DNA of 64,000 nt from Auanema rhodensis (GCA_964057225.1 OZ059896.1:6138001-6202000); one strand, 5' to 3'. Positions 1 through 16,703 are shown, counted from the first letter of the stretch. Notes: generated by a model not told the origin, from the letters alone. Numbers and translations: made by a program.

Positions 1-3000
1 ACGTGAAAAATAAAGAAATGCGGTTTTTAAAATTAGATTCCCCATGTCCATATTAGTCTAAAAACAAATTTTTATTGATATTGGTGCATGGTAACCATGA
101 CTTTGAAATTTAAGTGAACTTTAATTTATGCTAATTAAATGTACACTTGATGTGCACTTGATATGTAACTCGCTTCACGTGAAAGATAAAAAGATGCGGT
201 TTTCAAAATTAGATTCCCCATGTCCATATTAGTCTAAAAACAAATTTTTATTGATATTGGTTCATGGTAACCATGACTTTGAAATTTACGTGAACTTTAA
301 TTTATGCTAATTAAATGTACACTTGATGTGCACTTGATATGTAACTCGCTTCACGTGAAAGATAAAGAGATGCGGTTTTTAAAATTGGATTCTCTATGTC
401 CATATTAGTCTAAAAACAATTTTTATTGATATTGGTGCATGGTAACAATGACTTTGAAATTTACGTTCACTTTAATTTATGCTAATTAAATGTACACTTG
501 ATGTGCACTTGATATGTAACTCGCTTCACGTGAAAGATAAAGTGATGCGGTTTTCAAAATTAGATACCCCATGTCCATATTAGTCTAAAAACAAATTTTT
601 ATTCATATTGGTGCATGGTAACCATGACTTTGAAATTTACGTGAACTTTAATTTATGCTAATTAAATGTACACTTGATGTGCACTTGATATGTAACTCGC
701 TTCACGTGAAAGATAAAGTGATGCGGTTTTCAAAATTAGATACCCCATGTCCATATTAGTCTAAAAACAAATTTTTATTCATATTGGTGCATGGTAACCA
801 TGACTTTGAAATTTACGTGAACTTTAATTTATGCTAATTAAATGTACACTTGATGTGCACTTGATATGTAACTCGCTTCACGTGAAAGATAAAGAGATGC
901 GGTTTTCAAAATTAGATACCCCATGTCCATATTAGTCTAAAAACAAATTTTTATTCATATTGGTGCATGGTAACCATGACTTTGAAATTTACGTGAACTT
1001 TAATTTATGCTAATTAAATGTACACTTGATGTGCACTTGGTATGTAACTCGCTTCACGTGAAAGACAAAGAGATGCGGTTTTCAAAATTAGATTCCCCAT
1101 GTCCATATTAGTCTAAAAACGAATTTTTATTGATATTGGTGCATGGTAACCATGACTTTGAAATTTACGTGAACTTTAATTTATGCTAATTAAATATACA
1201 CGTGATGTGCCCTTGGTATGTAACTCGCTTTACGTGAAAGATAAAGAGATGCGGTTTTCAAAATTAGATTCCCCATGTCCATATTAGTCTAAAAACAAAT
1301 TTTTATTGATATTGGTGCATGGTAACCATGACTTTGAAATTTACGTGAACTTTAATTTATGCTAATTAAATGTACACGTGATGTGCACTTGGTATGTAAC
1401 TCGCTTCACGTGAAAAATAAAGAAATGCGGTTTTTAAAATTAAATTCCCCATGTCCATATTAGTCTAAAAACAAATTTTTATTGATATTGGTGCATGGTA
1501 ACCATGACTTTGAAATTTACTTGAACTTTAATTTATGCTAATTAAATGTACACGTGATGTGCACCTGGTATGTAACTCGCTTCACGTGAAAAATAAAGAA
1601 ATGCGGTTTTTAAAATTAAATTCCCCATGTCCATATTAGTCTAAAAACAAATTTTTATTAATATTGGTTCATGGTAACCATGACTTTGAAATTTACGTGA
1701 ACTTTAATTTATGCTAATTAAATGTACACTTGATGTGCACTTGATATGTAACTCGCTTCACGTGAAAGATAAAGAGATGCGGTTTTCAAAATTAGATACC
1801 CCATGTCCATATTAGTCTAAAAACAAATTTTTATTGATATTGGTGCATGGTAACCATGACTTTGAAATTTACGTGAACTTTAATTTATGCTAATTAAATA
1901 TACACGTGATGTGCATTTGGTATGTAACTCGCTTCACGTGAAAGATAAAGAGATGCGGTTTTCAAAATTAGATTCCCCATGTCCATATTAGTCTAAAAAC
2001 AATTTTTATTGATATTGGTGCATGGTAACCATGACTTTGAAATTTACGTGTACTTTAATTTATGCTAATTAAATGTACACGTGATGTGTACTTGGTATGT
2101 AACTCGCTTCACGTGAAAGATAAAGAGATGCGGTTTTCAAAATTGGATTCTCCATGTCCATATTAGTCTAAAAACAAATTTTTATTGATATTGGTGCATG
2201 GTAACCATGACTTTGAAATTTACGTGAACTTTTATTTATGCTAATTAAATGTACACGTGATGTGCACTTGATATGTAACTCGCTTCACGTGAAAGATAAA
2301 GTGATGCGGTTTTCAAAATTAGATACCCCATGTCCATATTAGTCTAAAAACAAATTTTTATTCATATTGGTGCATGGTAACCATGACTTTGAAATTTACG
2401 TGAACTTTAATTTATGCTAATTAAATGTACACTTGATGTGCACTTGATATGTAACTCGCTTCACGTGAAAGATAAAGTGATGCGGTTTTCAAAATTAGAT
2501 ACCCCATGTCCATATTAGTCTAAAAACAAATTTTTATTCATATTGGTGCATGGTAACCATGACTTTGAAATTTACGTGAACTTTAATTTATGCTAATTAA
2601 ATGTACACTTGATGTGCACTTGATATGTAACTCGCTTCACGTGAAAGATAAAGAGATGCGGTTTTCAAAATTAGATACCCCATGTCCATATTAGTCTAAA
2701 AACAAATTTTTATTCATATTGGTGCATGGTAACCATGACTTTGAAATTTACGTGAACTTTAATTTATGCTAATTAAATGTACACTTGATGTGCACTTGGT
2801 ATGTAACTCGCTTCACGTGAAAGACAAAGAGATGCGGTTTTCAAAATTAGATTCCCCATGTCCATATTAGTCTAAAAACGAATTTTTATTGATATTGGTG
2901 CATGGTAACCATGACTTTGAAATTTACGTGAACTTTAATTTATGCTAATTAAATATACACGTGATGTGCCCTTGGTATGTAACTCGCTTTACGTGAAAGA

Positions 3001-3865
3001 TAAAGAGATGCGGTTTTCAAAATTAGATTCCCCATGTCCATATTAGTCTAAAAACAAATTTTTATTGATATTGGTGCATGGTAACCATGACTTTGAAATT
3101 TACGTGAACTTTAATTTATGCTAATTAAATGTACACGTGATGTGCACTTGGTATGTAACTCGCTTCACGTGAAAAATAAAGAAATGCGGTTTTTAAAATT
3201 AAATTCCCCATGTCCATATTAGTCTAAAAACAAATTTTTATTGATATTGGTGCATGGTAACCATGACTTTGAAATTTACTTGAACTTTAATTTATGCTAA
3301 TTAAATGTACACGTGATGTGCACCTGGTATGTAACTCGCTTCACGTGAAAAATAAAGAGATGCGGTTTTCAAAATTAGATACCCCATGTCCATATTAGTC
3401 TAAAAACAAATTTTTATTGATATTGGTGCATGGTAACCATGACTTTGAAATTTACGTGAACTTTAATTTATGCTAATTAAATATACACGTGATGTGCATT
3501 TGGTATGTAACTCGCTTCACGTGAAAGATAAAGAGATGCGGTTTTCAAAATTAGATTCCCCATGTCCATATTAGTCTAAAAACAATTTTTATTGATATTG
3601 GTGCATGGTAACCATGACTTTGAAATTTACGTGTACTTTAATTTATGCTAATTAAATGTACACGTGATGTGTACTTGGTATGTAACTCGCTTCACGTGAA
3701 AGATAAAGAGATGCGGTTTTCAAAATTGGATTCTCCATGTCCATATTAGTCTAAAAACAAATTTTTATTGATATTGGTGCATGGTAACCATGACTTTGAA
3801 ATTTACGTGAACTTTTATTTATGCTAATTAAATGTACACGTGATGTGCACTTGGTATGTAACTCG

Positions 3866-5564
3866 CTTCCTGTAAAAGATAAAGAGATGCGGTTTTTAAA
3901 CTTAGATTCCCCATGTCCATATTAGTCTAAAAACAAATTTTTATTGATATTGGTGCATGGTAACCATGACTTTGAAATTTACGTGAACTTTAATTTATGC
4001 TAATTAAATATACACGTGATGTGCACTTGGTATGTAACTCGCTTCACGTGGAAAATAAAGAAATGCGGTTTTCAAAATTAGATTCCCCATGTCCATATTA
4101 GTCTAAAAACAAATTTTTATCGATATTGGTGCATGGTAACCATGACTTTGAAATTTACGTCAACTTTAATTTATGCTAATTAAATATACACGTGATGTGC
4201 CCTTGGTATGTAACTCGCTTTACGTGAAAGATAAAGAGATGCGGTTTTCAAAATTAGATTCCCCATGTCCATATTAGTCTAAAAACAAATTTTTATTGAT
4301 ATTGGTGCATGGTAACCATGACTTTGAAATTTACGTCAACTTTAATTTATGCTAATTAAATATACACGTGATGTGCCCTTGGTATGTAACTCGCTTTACG
4401 TGAAAGATAAAGAGATGCGGTTTTCAAAGTTAGATTCCCCATGTCCATATTAGTCTAAAAACAAATTTTTATTAATATTGGTTCATGGTAACCATGACTT
4501 TGAAATTTACGTGAACTTTAATTTATGCTAATTAAATGTACACTTGATGTGCACTTGATATGTAACTCGCTTCACGTGAAAGATAAAGAGATGCGGTTTT
4601 TAAAATTGGATTCTCCATGTCCATATTAGTCTAAAAACAAATTTTTATTAATATTGGTTCATGGTAACCATGACTTTGAAATTTACGTGAACTTTAATTT
4701 ATGCTAATTAAATGTACACTTGATGTGCACTTGATATGTAACTCGCTTCACGTGAAAGATAAAGAGATGCGGTTTTTAAAATTGGATTCTCCATGTCCAT
4801 ATTAGTCTAAAAACAAATTTTTATTAATATTGGTTCATGGTAACCATGACTTTGAAATTTACGTCAACTTTAATTTATGCTAATTAAATATACACGTGAT
4901 GTGCCCTTGGTATGTAACTCGCTTTACGTGAAAGATAAAGAGATGCGGTTTTCAAAGTTAGATTCCCCATGTCCATATTAGTCTAAAAACAAATTTTTAT
5001 TAATATTGGTTCATGGTAACCATGACTTTGAAATTTACGTGAACTTTAATTTATGCTAATTAAATGTACACTTGATGTGCACTTGATATGTAACTCGCTT
5101 CACGTGAAAGATAAAGAGATGCGGTTTTTAAAATTGGATTCTCCATGTCCATATTAGTCTAAAAACAAATTTTTATTGATATTGGTGCATGGTAACCATG
5201 ACTTTGAAATTTACGTGAACTTTAATTTATGCTAATTAAATATACACGTGATGTGCACTTGGTATGTAACTCGCTTCACGTGAAAGATAAAGAGATGCGG
5301 TTTTCAAAATTAGATACCCCATGTCCATATTAGTCTAAAAACAAATTTTTATTGATATTGGTGCATGGTAACCATGACTTTGAAATTTACGTCAACTTTT
5401 ATTTATGCTAATTAAATGTACATGTGATGTGCACCTGGTATGTAACTCGCTTCACGTGAAAAATAAAGAAATGCGGTTTTTAAAATTAGATTCCCCATGT
5501 CCATATTAGTCTAAAAACAAATTTTTATTGATATTGGTGCATGGTAACCATGACTTTGAAATTT
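3866..5564 (+). repeat. Higher-order block of the satellite, copy 1
   Basis: Two rare monomer variants mark this block: CTTCCTG in place of CTTCACG (3,866) and TAAGTGAAC in place of TACGTGAAC (5,564). They lie 1,698 bp apart here and exactly 1,698 bp apart in two further blocks, at 10,725-12,423 and 16,704-18,402. The rare variants between them follow in the same order, so these are copies of one multi-monomer unit. Confidence 0.85.
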
Positions 5565-8500
5565 AAGTGAACTTTAATTTATGCTAATTAAATGTACACT
5601 TGATGTGCACTTGATATGTAACTCGCTTCACGTGAAAGATAAAAAGATGCGGTTTTCAAAATTAGATTCCCCATGTCCATATTAGTCTAAAAACAAATTT
5701 TTATTGATATTGGTTCATGGTAACCATGACTTTGAAATTTACGTGAACTTTAATTTATGCTAATTAAATGTACACTTGATGTGCACTTGATATGTAACTC
5801 GCTTCACGTGAAAGATAAAGAGATGCGGTTTTTAAAATTGGATTCTCTATGTCCATATTAGTCTAAAAACAATTTTTATTGATATTGGTGCATGGTAACC
5901 ATGACTTTGAAATTTACGTTCACTTTAATTTATGCTAATTAAATGTACACTTGATGTGCACTTGATATGTAACTCGCTTCACGTGAAAGATAAAAAGATG
6001 CGGTTTTCAAAATTAGATTCCCCATGTCCATATTAGTCTAAAAACAAATTTTTATTGATATTGGTTCATGGTAACCATGACTTTGAAATTTACGTGAACT
6101 TTAATTTATGCTAATTAAATGTACACTTGATGTGCACTTGATATGTAACTCGCTTCACGTGAAAGATAAAGAGATGCGGTTTTTAAAATTGGATTCTCTA
6201 TGTCCATATTAGTCTAAAAACAATTTTTATTGATATTGGTGCATGGTAACCATGACTTTGAAATTTACGTTCACTTTAATTTATGCTAATTAAATGTACA
6301 CTTGATGTGCACTTGATATGTAACTCGCTTCACGTGAAAGATAAAAAGATGCGGTTTTCAAAATTAGATTCCCCATGTCCATATTAGTCTAAAAACAAAT
6401 TTTTATTGATATTGGTTCATGGTAACCATGACTTTGAAATTTACGTGAACTTTAATTTATGCTAATTAAATGTACACTTGATGTGCACTTGATATGTAAC
6501 TCGCTTCACGTGAAAGATAAAGAGATGCGGTTTTTAAAATTGGATTCTCTATGTCCATATTAGTCTAAAAACAAATTTTTATTGATATTGGTGCATGGTA
6601 ACCATGACTTTGAAATTTACGTGAACTTTAATTTATGCTAATTAAATGTACACGTGATGTGCACTTGGTATGTAACTCGCTTCACGTGAAAAATAAAGAA
6701 ATGCGGTTTTTAAAATTAAATTCCCCATGTCCATATTAGTCTAAAAACAAATTTTTATTGATATTGGTGCATGGTAACCATGACTTTGAAATTTACTTGA
6801 ACTTTAATTTATGCTAATTAAATGTACACGTGATGTGCACCTGGTATGTAACTCGCTTCACGTGAAAAATAAAGAAATGCGGTTTTTAAAATTAAATTCC
6901 CCATGTCCATATTAGTCTAAAAACAAATTTTTATTAATATTGGTTCATGGTAACCATGACTTTGAAATTTACGTGAACTTTAATTTATGCTAATTAAATG
7001 TACACTTGATGTGCACTTGATATGTAACTCGCTTCACGTGAAAGATAAAGAGATGCGGTTTTCAAAATTAGATACCCCATGTCCATATTAGTCTAAAAAC
7101 AAATTTTTATTGATATTGGTGCATGGTAACCATGACTTTGAAATTTACGTGAACTTTAATTTATGCTAATTAAATATACACGTGATGTGCATTTGGTATG
7201 TAACTCGCTTCACGTGAAAGATAAAGAGATGCGGTTTTCAAAATTAGATTCCCCATGTCCATATTAGTCTAAAAACAATTTTTATTGATATTGGTGCATG
7301 GTAACCATGACTTTGAAATTTACGTGTACTTTAATTTATGCTAATTAAATGTACACGTGATGTGTACTTGGTATGTAACTCGCTTCACGTGAAAGATAAA
7401 GAGATGCGGTTTTCAAAATTGGATTCTCCATGTCCATATTAGTCTAAAAACAAATTTTTATTGATATTGGTGCATGGTAACCATGACTTTGAAATTTACG
7501 TGAACTTTTATTTATGCTAATTAAATGTACACGTGATGTGCACTTGATATGTAACTCGCTTCACGTGAAAGATAAAGTGATGCGGTTTTCAAAATTAGAT
7601 ACCCCATGTCCATATTAGTCTAAAAACAAATTTTTATTCATATTGGTGCATGGTAACCATGACTTTGAAATTTACGTGAACTTTAATTTATGCTAATTAA
7701 ATGTACACTTGATGTGCACTTGATATGTAACTCGCTTCACGTGAAAGATAAAGTGATGCGGTTTTCAAAATTAGATACCCCATGTCCATATTAGTCTAAA
7801 AACAAATTTTTATTCATATTGGTGCATGGTAACCATGACTTTGAAATTTACGTGAACTTTAATTTATGCTAATTAAATGTACACTTGATGTGCACTTGAT
7901 ATGTAACTCGCTTCACGTGAAAGATAAAGAGATGCGGTTTTCAAAATTAGATACCCCATGTCCATATTAGTCTAAAAACAAATTTTTATTCATATTGGTG
8001 CATGGTAACCATGACTTTGAAATTTACGTGAACTTTAATTTATGCTAATTAAATGTACACTTGATGTGCACTTGGTATGTAACTCGCTTCACGTGAAAGA
8101 CAAAGAGATGCGGTTTTCAAAATTAGATTCCCCATGTCCATATTAGTCTAAAAACGAATTTTTATTGATATTGGTGCATGGTAACCATGACTTTGAAATT
8201 TACGTGAACTTTAATTTATGCTAATTAAATATACACGTGATGTGCCCTTGGTATGTAACTCGCTTTACGTGAAAGATAAAGAGATGCGGTTTTCAAAATT
8301 AGATTCCCCATGTCCATATTAGTCTAAAAACAAATTTTTATTGATATTGGTGCATGGTAACCATGACTTTGAAATTTACGTGAACTTTAATTTATGCTAA
8401 TTAAATGTACACGTGATGTGCACTTGGTATGTAACTCGCTTCACGTGAAAAATAAAGAAATGCGGTTTTTAAAATTAAATTCCCCATGTCCATATTAGTC

Positions 8501-10724
8501 TAAAAACAAATTTTTATTGATATTGGTGCATGGTAACCATGACTTTGAAATTTACTTGAACTTTAATTTATGCTAATTAAATGTACACGTGATGTGCACC
8601 TGGTATGTAACTCGCTTCACGTGAAAAATAAAGAGATGCGGTTTTCAAAATTAGATACCCCATGTCCATATTAGTCTAAAAACAAATTTTTATTGATATT
8701 GGTGCATGGTAACCATGACTTTGAAATTTACGTGAACTTTAATTTATGCTAATTAAATATACACGTGATGTGCATTTGGTATGTAACTCGCTTCACGTGA
8801 AAGATAAAGAGATGCGGTTTTCAAAATTAGATTCCCCATGTCCATATTAGTCTAAAAACAATTTTTATTGATATTGGTGCATGGTAACCATGACTTTGAA
8901 ATTTACGTGTACTTTAATTTATGCTAATTAAATGTACACGTGATGTGTACTTGGTATGTAACTCGCTTCACGTGAAAGATAAAGAGATGCGGTTTTCAAA
9001 ATTGGATTCTCCATGTCCATATTAGTCTAAAAACAAATTTTTATTGATATTGGTGCATGGTAACCATGACTTTGAAATTTACGTGAACTTTTATTTATGC
9101 TAATTAAATGTACACGTGATGTGCACTTGGTATGTAACTCGCTTCCTGTAAAAGATAAAGAGATGCGGTTTTTAAACTTAGATTCCCCATGTCCATATTA
9201 GTCTAAAAACAAATTTTTATTGATATTGGTGCATGGTAACCATGACTTTGAAATTTACGTGAACTTTAATTTATGCTAATTAAATATACACGTGATGTGC
9301 ACTTGGTATGTAACTCGCTTCACGTGGAAAATAAAGAAATGCGGTTTTCAAAATTAGATTCCCCATGTCCATATTAGTCTAAAAACAAATTTTTATCGAT
9401 ATTGGTGCATGGTAACCATGACTTTGAAATTTACGTCAACTTTAATTTATGCTAATTAAATATACACGTGATGTGCCCTTGGTATGTAACTCGCTTTACG
9501 TGAAAGATAAAGAGATGCGGTTTTCAAAATTAGATTCCCCATGTCCATATTAGTCTAAAAACAAATTTTTATTGATATTGGTGCATGGTAACCATGACTT
9601 TGAAATTTACGTCAACTTTAATTTATGCTAATTAAATATACACGTGATGTGCCCTTGGTATGTAACTCGCTTTACGTGAAAGATAAAGAGATGCGGTTTT
9701 CAAAGTTAGATTCCCCATGTCCATATTAGTCTAAAAACAAATTTTTATTAATATTGGTTCATGGTAACCATGACTTTGAAATTTACGTGAACTTTAATTT
9801 ATGCTAATTAAATGTACACTTGATGTGCACTTGATATGTAACTCGCTTCACGTGAAAGATAAAGAGATGCGGTTTTTAAAATTGGATTCTCCATGTCCAT
9901 ATTAGTCTAAAAACAAATTTTTATTAATATTGGTTCATGGTAACCATGACTTTGAAATTTACGTGAACTTTAATTTATGCTAATTAAATGTACACTTGAT
10001 GTGCACTTGATATGTAACTCGCTTCACGTGAAAGATAAAGAGATGCGGTTTTTAAAATTGGATTCTCCATGTCCATATTAGTCTAAAAACAAATTTTTAT
10101 TAATATTGGTTCATGGTAACCATGACTTTGAAATTTACTTGAACTTTAATTTATGCTAATTAAATGTACACGTGATGTGCACCTGGTATGTAACTCGCTT
10201 CACGTGAAAAATAAAGAGATGCGGTTTTCAAAATTAGATACCCCATGTCCATATTAGTCTAAAAACAAATTTTTATTGATATTGGTGCATGGTAACCATG
10301 ACTTTGAAATTTACGTGAACTTTAATTTATGCTAATTAAATATACACGTGATGTGCATTTGGTATGTAACTCGCTTCACGTGAAAGATAAAGAGATGCGG
10401 TTTTCAAAATTAGATTCCCCATGTCCATATTAGTCTAAAAACAATTTTTATTGATATTGGTGCATGGTAACCATGACTTTGAAATTTACGTGTACTTTAA
10501 TTTATGCTAATTAAATGTACACGTGATGTGTACTTGGTATGTAACTCGCTTCACGTGAAAGATAAAGAGATGCGGTTTTCAAAATTGGATTCTCCATGTC
10601 CATATTAGTCTAAAAACAAATTTTTATTGATATTGGTGCATGGTAACCATGACTTTGAAATTTACGTGAACTTTTATTTATGCTAATTAAATGTACACGT
10701 GATGTGCACTTGGTATGTAACTCG

Positions 10725-12423
10725 CTTCCTGTAAAAGATAAAGAGATGCGGTTTTTAAACTTAGATTCCCCATGTCCATATTAGTCTAAAAACAAATTTT
10801 TATTGATATTGGTGCATGGTAACCATGACTTTGAAATTTACGTGAACTTTAATTTATGCTAATTAAATATACACGTGATGTGCACTTGGTATGTAACTCG
10901 CTTCACGTGGAAAATAAAGAAATGCGGTTTTCAAAATTAGATTCCCCATGTCCATATTAGTCTAAAAACAAATTTTTATCGATATTGGTGCATGGTAACC
11001 ATGACTTTGAAATTTACGTCAACTTTAATTTATGCTAATTAAATATACACGTGATGTGCCCTTGGTATGTAACTCGCTTTACGTGAAAGATAAAGAGATG
11101 CGGTTTTCAAAATTAGATTCCCCATGTCCATATTAGTCTAAAAACAAATTTTTATTGATATTGGTGCATGGTAACCATGACTTTGAAATTTACGTCAACT
11201 TTAATTTATGCTAATTAAATATACACGTGATGTGCCCTTGGTATGTAACTCGCTTTACGTGAAAGATAAAGAGATGCGGTTTTCAAAGTTAGATTCCCCA
11301 TGTCCATATTAGTCTAAAAACAAATTTTTATTAATATTGGTTCATGGTAACCATGACTTTGAAATTTACGTGAACTTTAATTTATGCTAATTAAATGTAC
11401 ACTTGATGTGCACTTGATATGTAACTCGCTTCACGTGAAAGATAAAGAGATGCGGTTTTTAAAATTGGATTCTCCATGTCCATATTAGTCTAAAAACAAA
11501 TTTTTATTAATATTGGTTCATGGTAACCATGACTTTGAAATTTACGTGAACTTTAATTTATGCTAATTAAATGTACACTTGATGTGCACTTGATATGTAA
11601 CTCGCTTCACGTGAAAGATAAAGAGATGCGGTTTTTAAAATTGGATTCTCCATGTCCATATTAGTCTAAAAACAAATTTTTATTAATATTGGTTCATGGT
11701 AACCATGACTTTGAAATTTACGTCAACTTTAATTTATGCTAATTAAATATACACGTGATGTGCCCTTGGTATGTAACTCGCTTTACGTGAAAGATAAAGA
11801 GATGCGGTTTTCAAAGTTAGATTCCCCATGTCCATATTAGTCTAAAAACAAATTTTTATTAATATTGGTTCATGGTAACCATGACTTTGAAATTTACGTG
11901 AACTTTAATTTATGCTAATTAAATGTACACTTGATGTGCACTTGATATGTAACTCGCTTCACGTGAAAGATAAAGAGATGCGGTTTTTAAAATTGGATTC
12001 TCCATGTCCATATTAGTCTAAAAACAAATTTTTATTGATATTGGTGCATGGTAACCATGACTTTGAAATTTACGTGAACTTTAATTTATGCTAATTAAAT
12101 ATACACGTGATGTGCACTTGGTATGTAACTCGCTTCACGTGAAAGATAAAGAGATGCGGTTTTCAAAATTAGATACCCCATGTCCATATTAGTCTAAAAA
12201 CAAATTTTTATTGATATTGGTGCATGGTAACCATGACTTTGAAATTTACGTCAACTTTTATTTATGCTAATTAAATGTACATGTGATGTGCACCTGGTAT
12301 GTAACTCGCTTCACGTGAAAAATAAAGAAATGCGGTTTTTAAAATTAGATTCCCCATGTCCATATTAGTCTAAAAACAAATTTTTATTGATATTGGTGCA
12401 TGGTAACCATGACTTTGAAATTT
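10725..12423 (+). repeat. Higher-order block of the satellite, copy 2
   Basis: Same marker pair and spacing (1,698 bp) as the block at 3,866. The copy starts 6,859 bp (39 monomers) after copy 1. A further lone CTTCCTG variant at 9,142, nine monomers earlier, shows a partial extra duplication of the left part of the block. Confidence 0.85.
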
Positions 12424-15400
12424 AAGTGAACTTTAATTTATGCTAATTAAATGTACACTTGATGTGCACTTGATATGTAACTCGCTTCACGTGAAAGATA
12501 AAAAGATGCGGTTTTCAAAATTAGATTCCCCATGTCCATATTAGTCTAAAAACAAATTTTTATTGATATTGGTTCATGGTAACCATGACTTTGAAATTTA
12601 CGTGAACTTTAATTTATGCTAATTAAATGTACACTTGATGTGCACTTGATATGTAACTCGCTTCACGTGAAAGATAAAGAGATGCGGTTTTTAAAATTGG
12701 ATTCTCTATGTCCATATTAGTCTAAAAACAATTTTTATTGATATTGGTGCATGGTAACCATGACTTTGAAATTTACGTTCACTTTAATTTATGCTAATTA
12801 AATGTACACTTGATGTGCACTTGATATGTAACTCGCTTCACGTGAAAGATAAAAAGATGCGGTTTTCAAAATTAGATTCCCCATGTCCATATTAGTCTAA
12901 AAACAAATTTTTATTGATATTGGTTCATGGTAACCATGACTTTGAAATTTACGTGAACTTTAATTTATGCTAATTAAATGTACACTTGATGTGCACTTGA
13001 TATGTAACTCGCTTCACGTGAAAGATAAAGAGATGCGGTTTTTAAAATTGGATTCTCTATGTCCATATTAGTCTAAAAACAATTTTTATTGATATTGGTG
13101 CATGGTAACCATGACTTTGAAATTTACGTTCACTTTAATTTATGCTAATTAAATGTACACTTGATGTGCACTTGATATGTAACTCGCTTCACGTGAAAGA
13201 TAAAAAGATGCGGTTTTCAAAATTAGATTCCCCATGTCCATATTAGTCTAAAAACAAATTTTTATTGATATTGGTTCATGGTAACCATGACTTTGAAATT
13301 TACGTGAACTTTAATTTATGCTAATTAAATGTACACTTGATGTGCACTTGATATGTAACTCGCTTCACGTGAAAGATAAAGAGATGCGGTTTTTAAAATT
13401 GGATTCTCTATGTCCATATTAGTCTAAAAACAATTTTTATTGATATTGGTGCATGGTAACCATGACTTTGAAATTTACGTTCACTTTAATTTATGCTAAT
13501 TAAATGTACACTTGATGTGCACTTGATATGTAACTCGCTTCACGTGAAAGATAAAGTGATGCGGTTTTCAAAATTAGATACCCCATGTCCATATTAGTCT
13601 AAAAACAAATTTTTATTAATATTGGTTCATGGTAACCATGACTTTGAAATTTACGTGAACTTTAATTTATGCTAATTAAATGTACACTTGATGTGCACTT
13701 GATATGTAACTCGCTTCACGTGAAAGATAAAAAGATGCGGTTTTCAAAATTAGATTCCCCATGTCCATATTAGTCTAAAAACAAATTTTTATTGATATTG
13801 GTGCATGGTAACCATGACTTTGAAATTTACGTGAACTTTAATTTATGCTAATTAAATGTACACTTGATGTGCACTTGATATGTAACTCGCTTCACGTGAA
13901 AGATAAAGAGATGCGGTTTTCAAAATTAGATACCCCATGTCCATATTAGTCTAAAAACAAATTTTTATTCATATTGGTGCATGGTAACCATGACTTTGAA
14001 ATTTACGTGAACTTTAATTTATGCTAATTAAATGTACACTTGATGTGCACTTGGTATGTAACTCGCTTCACGTGAAAGACAAAGAGATGCGGTTTTCAAA
14101 ATTAGATTCCCCATGTCCATATTAGTCTAAAAACGAATTTTTATTGATATTGGTGCATGGTAACCATGACTTTGAAATTTACGTGAACTTTAATTTATGC
14201 TAATTAAATATACACGTGATGTGCCCTTGGTATGTAACTCGCTTTACGTGAAAGATAAAGAGATGCGGTTTTCAAAATTAGATTCCCCATGTCCATATTA
14301 GTCTAAAAACAAATTTTTATTGATATTGGTGCATGGTAACCATGACTTTGAAATTTACGTGAACTTTAATTTATGCTAATTAAATGTACACGTGATGTGC
14401 ACTTGGTATGTAACTCGCTTCACGTGAAAAATAAAGAAATGCGGTTTTTAAAATAAAATTCCCCATGTCCATATTAGTCTAAAAACAAATTTTTATTGAT
14501 ATTGGTGCATGGTAACCATGACTTTGAAATTTACTTGAACTTTAATTTATGCTAATTAAATGTACACGTGATGTGCACCTGGTATGTAACTCGCTTCACG
14601 TGAAAAATAAAGAAATGCGGTTTTTAAAATTAAATTCCCCATGTCCATATTAGTCTAAAAACAAATTTTTATTAATATTGGTTCATGGTAACCATGACTT
14701 TGAAATTTACGTGAACTTTAATTTATGCTAATTAAATGTACACTTGATGTGCACTTGATATGTAACTCGCTTCACGTGAAAGATAAAGAGATGCGGTTTT
14801 CAAAATTAGATACCCCATGTCCATATTAGTCTAAAAACAAATTTTTATTGATATTGGTGCATGGTAACCATGACTTTGAAATTTACGTGAACTTTAATTT
14901 ATGCTAATTAAATATACACGTGATGTGCATTTGGTATGTAACTCGCTTCACGTGAAAGATAAAGAGATGCGGTTTTCAAAATTAGATTCCCCATGTCCAT
15001 ATTAGTCTAAAAACAATTTTTATTGATATTGGTGCATGGTAACCATGACTTTGAAATTTACGTGTACTTTAATTTATGCTAATTAAATGTACACGTGATG
15101 TGTACTTGGTATGTAACTCGCTTCACGTGAAAGATAAAGAGATGCGGTTTTCAAAATTGGATTCTCCATGTCCATATTAGTCTAAAAACAAATTTTTATT
15201 GATATTGGTGCATGGTAACCATGACTTTGAAATTTACGTGAACTTTTATTTATGCTAATTAAATGTACACGTGATGTGCACTTGATATGTAACTCGCTTC
15301 ACGTGAAAGATAAAGTGATGCGGTTTTCAAAATTAGATACCCCATGTCCATATTAGTCTAAAAACAAATTTTTATTCATATTGGTGCATGGTAACCATGA

Positions 15401-16703
15401 CTTTGAAATTTACGTGAACTTTAATTTATGCTAATTAAATGTACACTTGATGTGCACTTGATATGTAACTCGCTTCACGTGAAAGATAAAGTGATGCGGT
15501 TTTCAAAATTAGATACCCCATGTCCATATTAGTCTAAAAACAAATTTTTATTCATATTGGTGCATGGTAACCATGACTTTGAAATTTACGTGAACTTTAA
15601 TTTATGCTAATTAAATGTACACTTGATGTGCACTTGATATGTAACTCGCTTCACGTGAAAGATAAAGAGATGCGGTTTTCAAAATTAGATACCCCATGTC
15701 CATATTAGTCTAAAAACAAATTTTTATTCATATTGGTGCATGGTAACCATGACTTTGAAATTTACGTGAACTTTAATTTATGCTAATTAAATGTACACTT
15801 GATGTGCACTTGGTATGTAACTCGCTTCACGTGAAAGACAAAGAGATGCGGTTTTCAAAATTAGATTCCCCATGTCCATATTAGTCTAAAAACGAATTTT
15901 TATTGATATTGGTGCATGGTAACCATGACTTTGAAATTTACGTCAACTTTAATTTATGCTAATTAAATATACACGTGATGTGCCCTTGGTATGTAACTCG
16001 CTTCACGTGAAAAATAAAGAAATGCGGTTTTTAAAATTAAATTCCCCATGTCCATATTAGTCTAAAAACAAATTTTTATTGATATTGGTGCATGGTAACC
16101 ATGACTTTGAAATTTACTTGAACTTTAATTTATGCTAATTAAATGTACACGTGATGTGCACCTGGTATGTAACTCGCTTCACGTGAAAAATAAAGAGATG
16201 CGGTTTTCAAAATTAGATACCCCATGTCCATATTAGTCTAAAAACAAATTTTTATTGATATTGGTGCATGGTAACCATGACTTTGAAATTTACGTGAACT
16301 TTAATTTATGCTAATTAAATATACACGTGATGTGCATTTGGTATGTAACTCGCTTCACGTGAAAGATAAAGAGATGCGGTTTTCAAAATTAGATTCCCCA
16401 TGTCCATATTAGTCTAAAAACAATTTTTATTGATATTGGTGCATGGTAACCATGACTTTGAAATTTACGTGTACTTTAATTTATGCTAATTAAATGTACA
16501 CGTGATGTGTACTTGGTATGTAACTCGCTTCACGTGAAAGATAAAGAGATGCGGTTTTCAAAATTGGATTCTCCTTGTCCATATTAGTCTAAAAACAAAT
16601 TTTTATTGATATTGGTGCATGGTAACCATGACTTTGAAATTTACGTGAACTTTTATTTATGCTAATTAAATGTACACGTGATGTGCACTTGGTATGTAAC
16701 TCG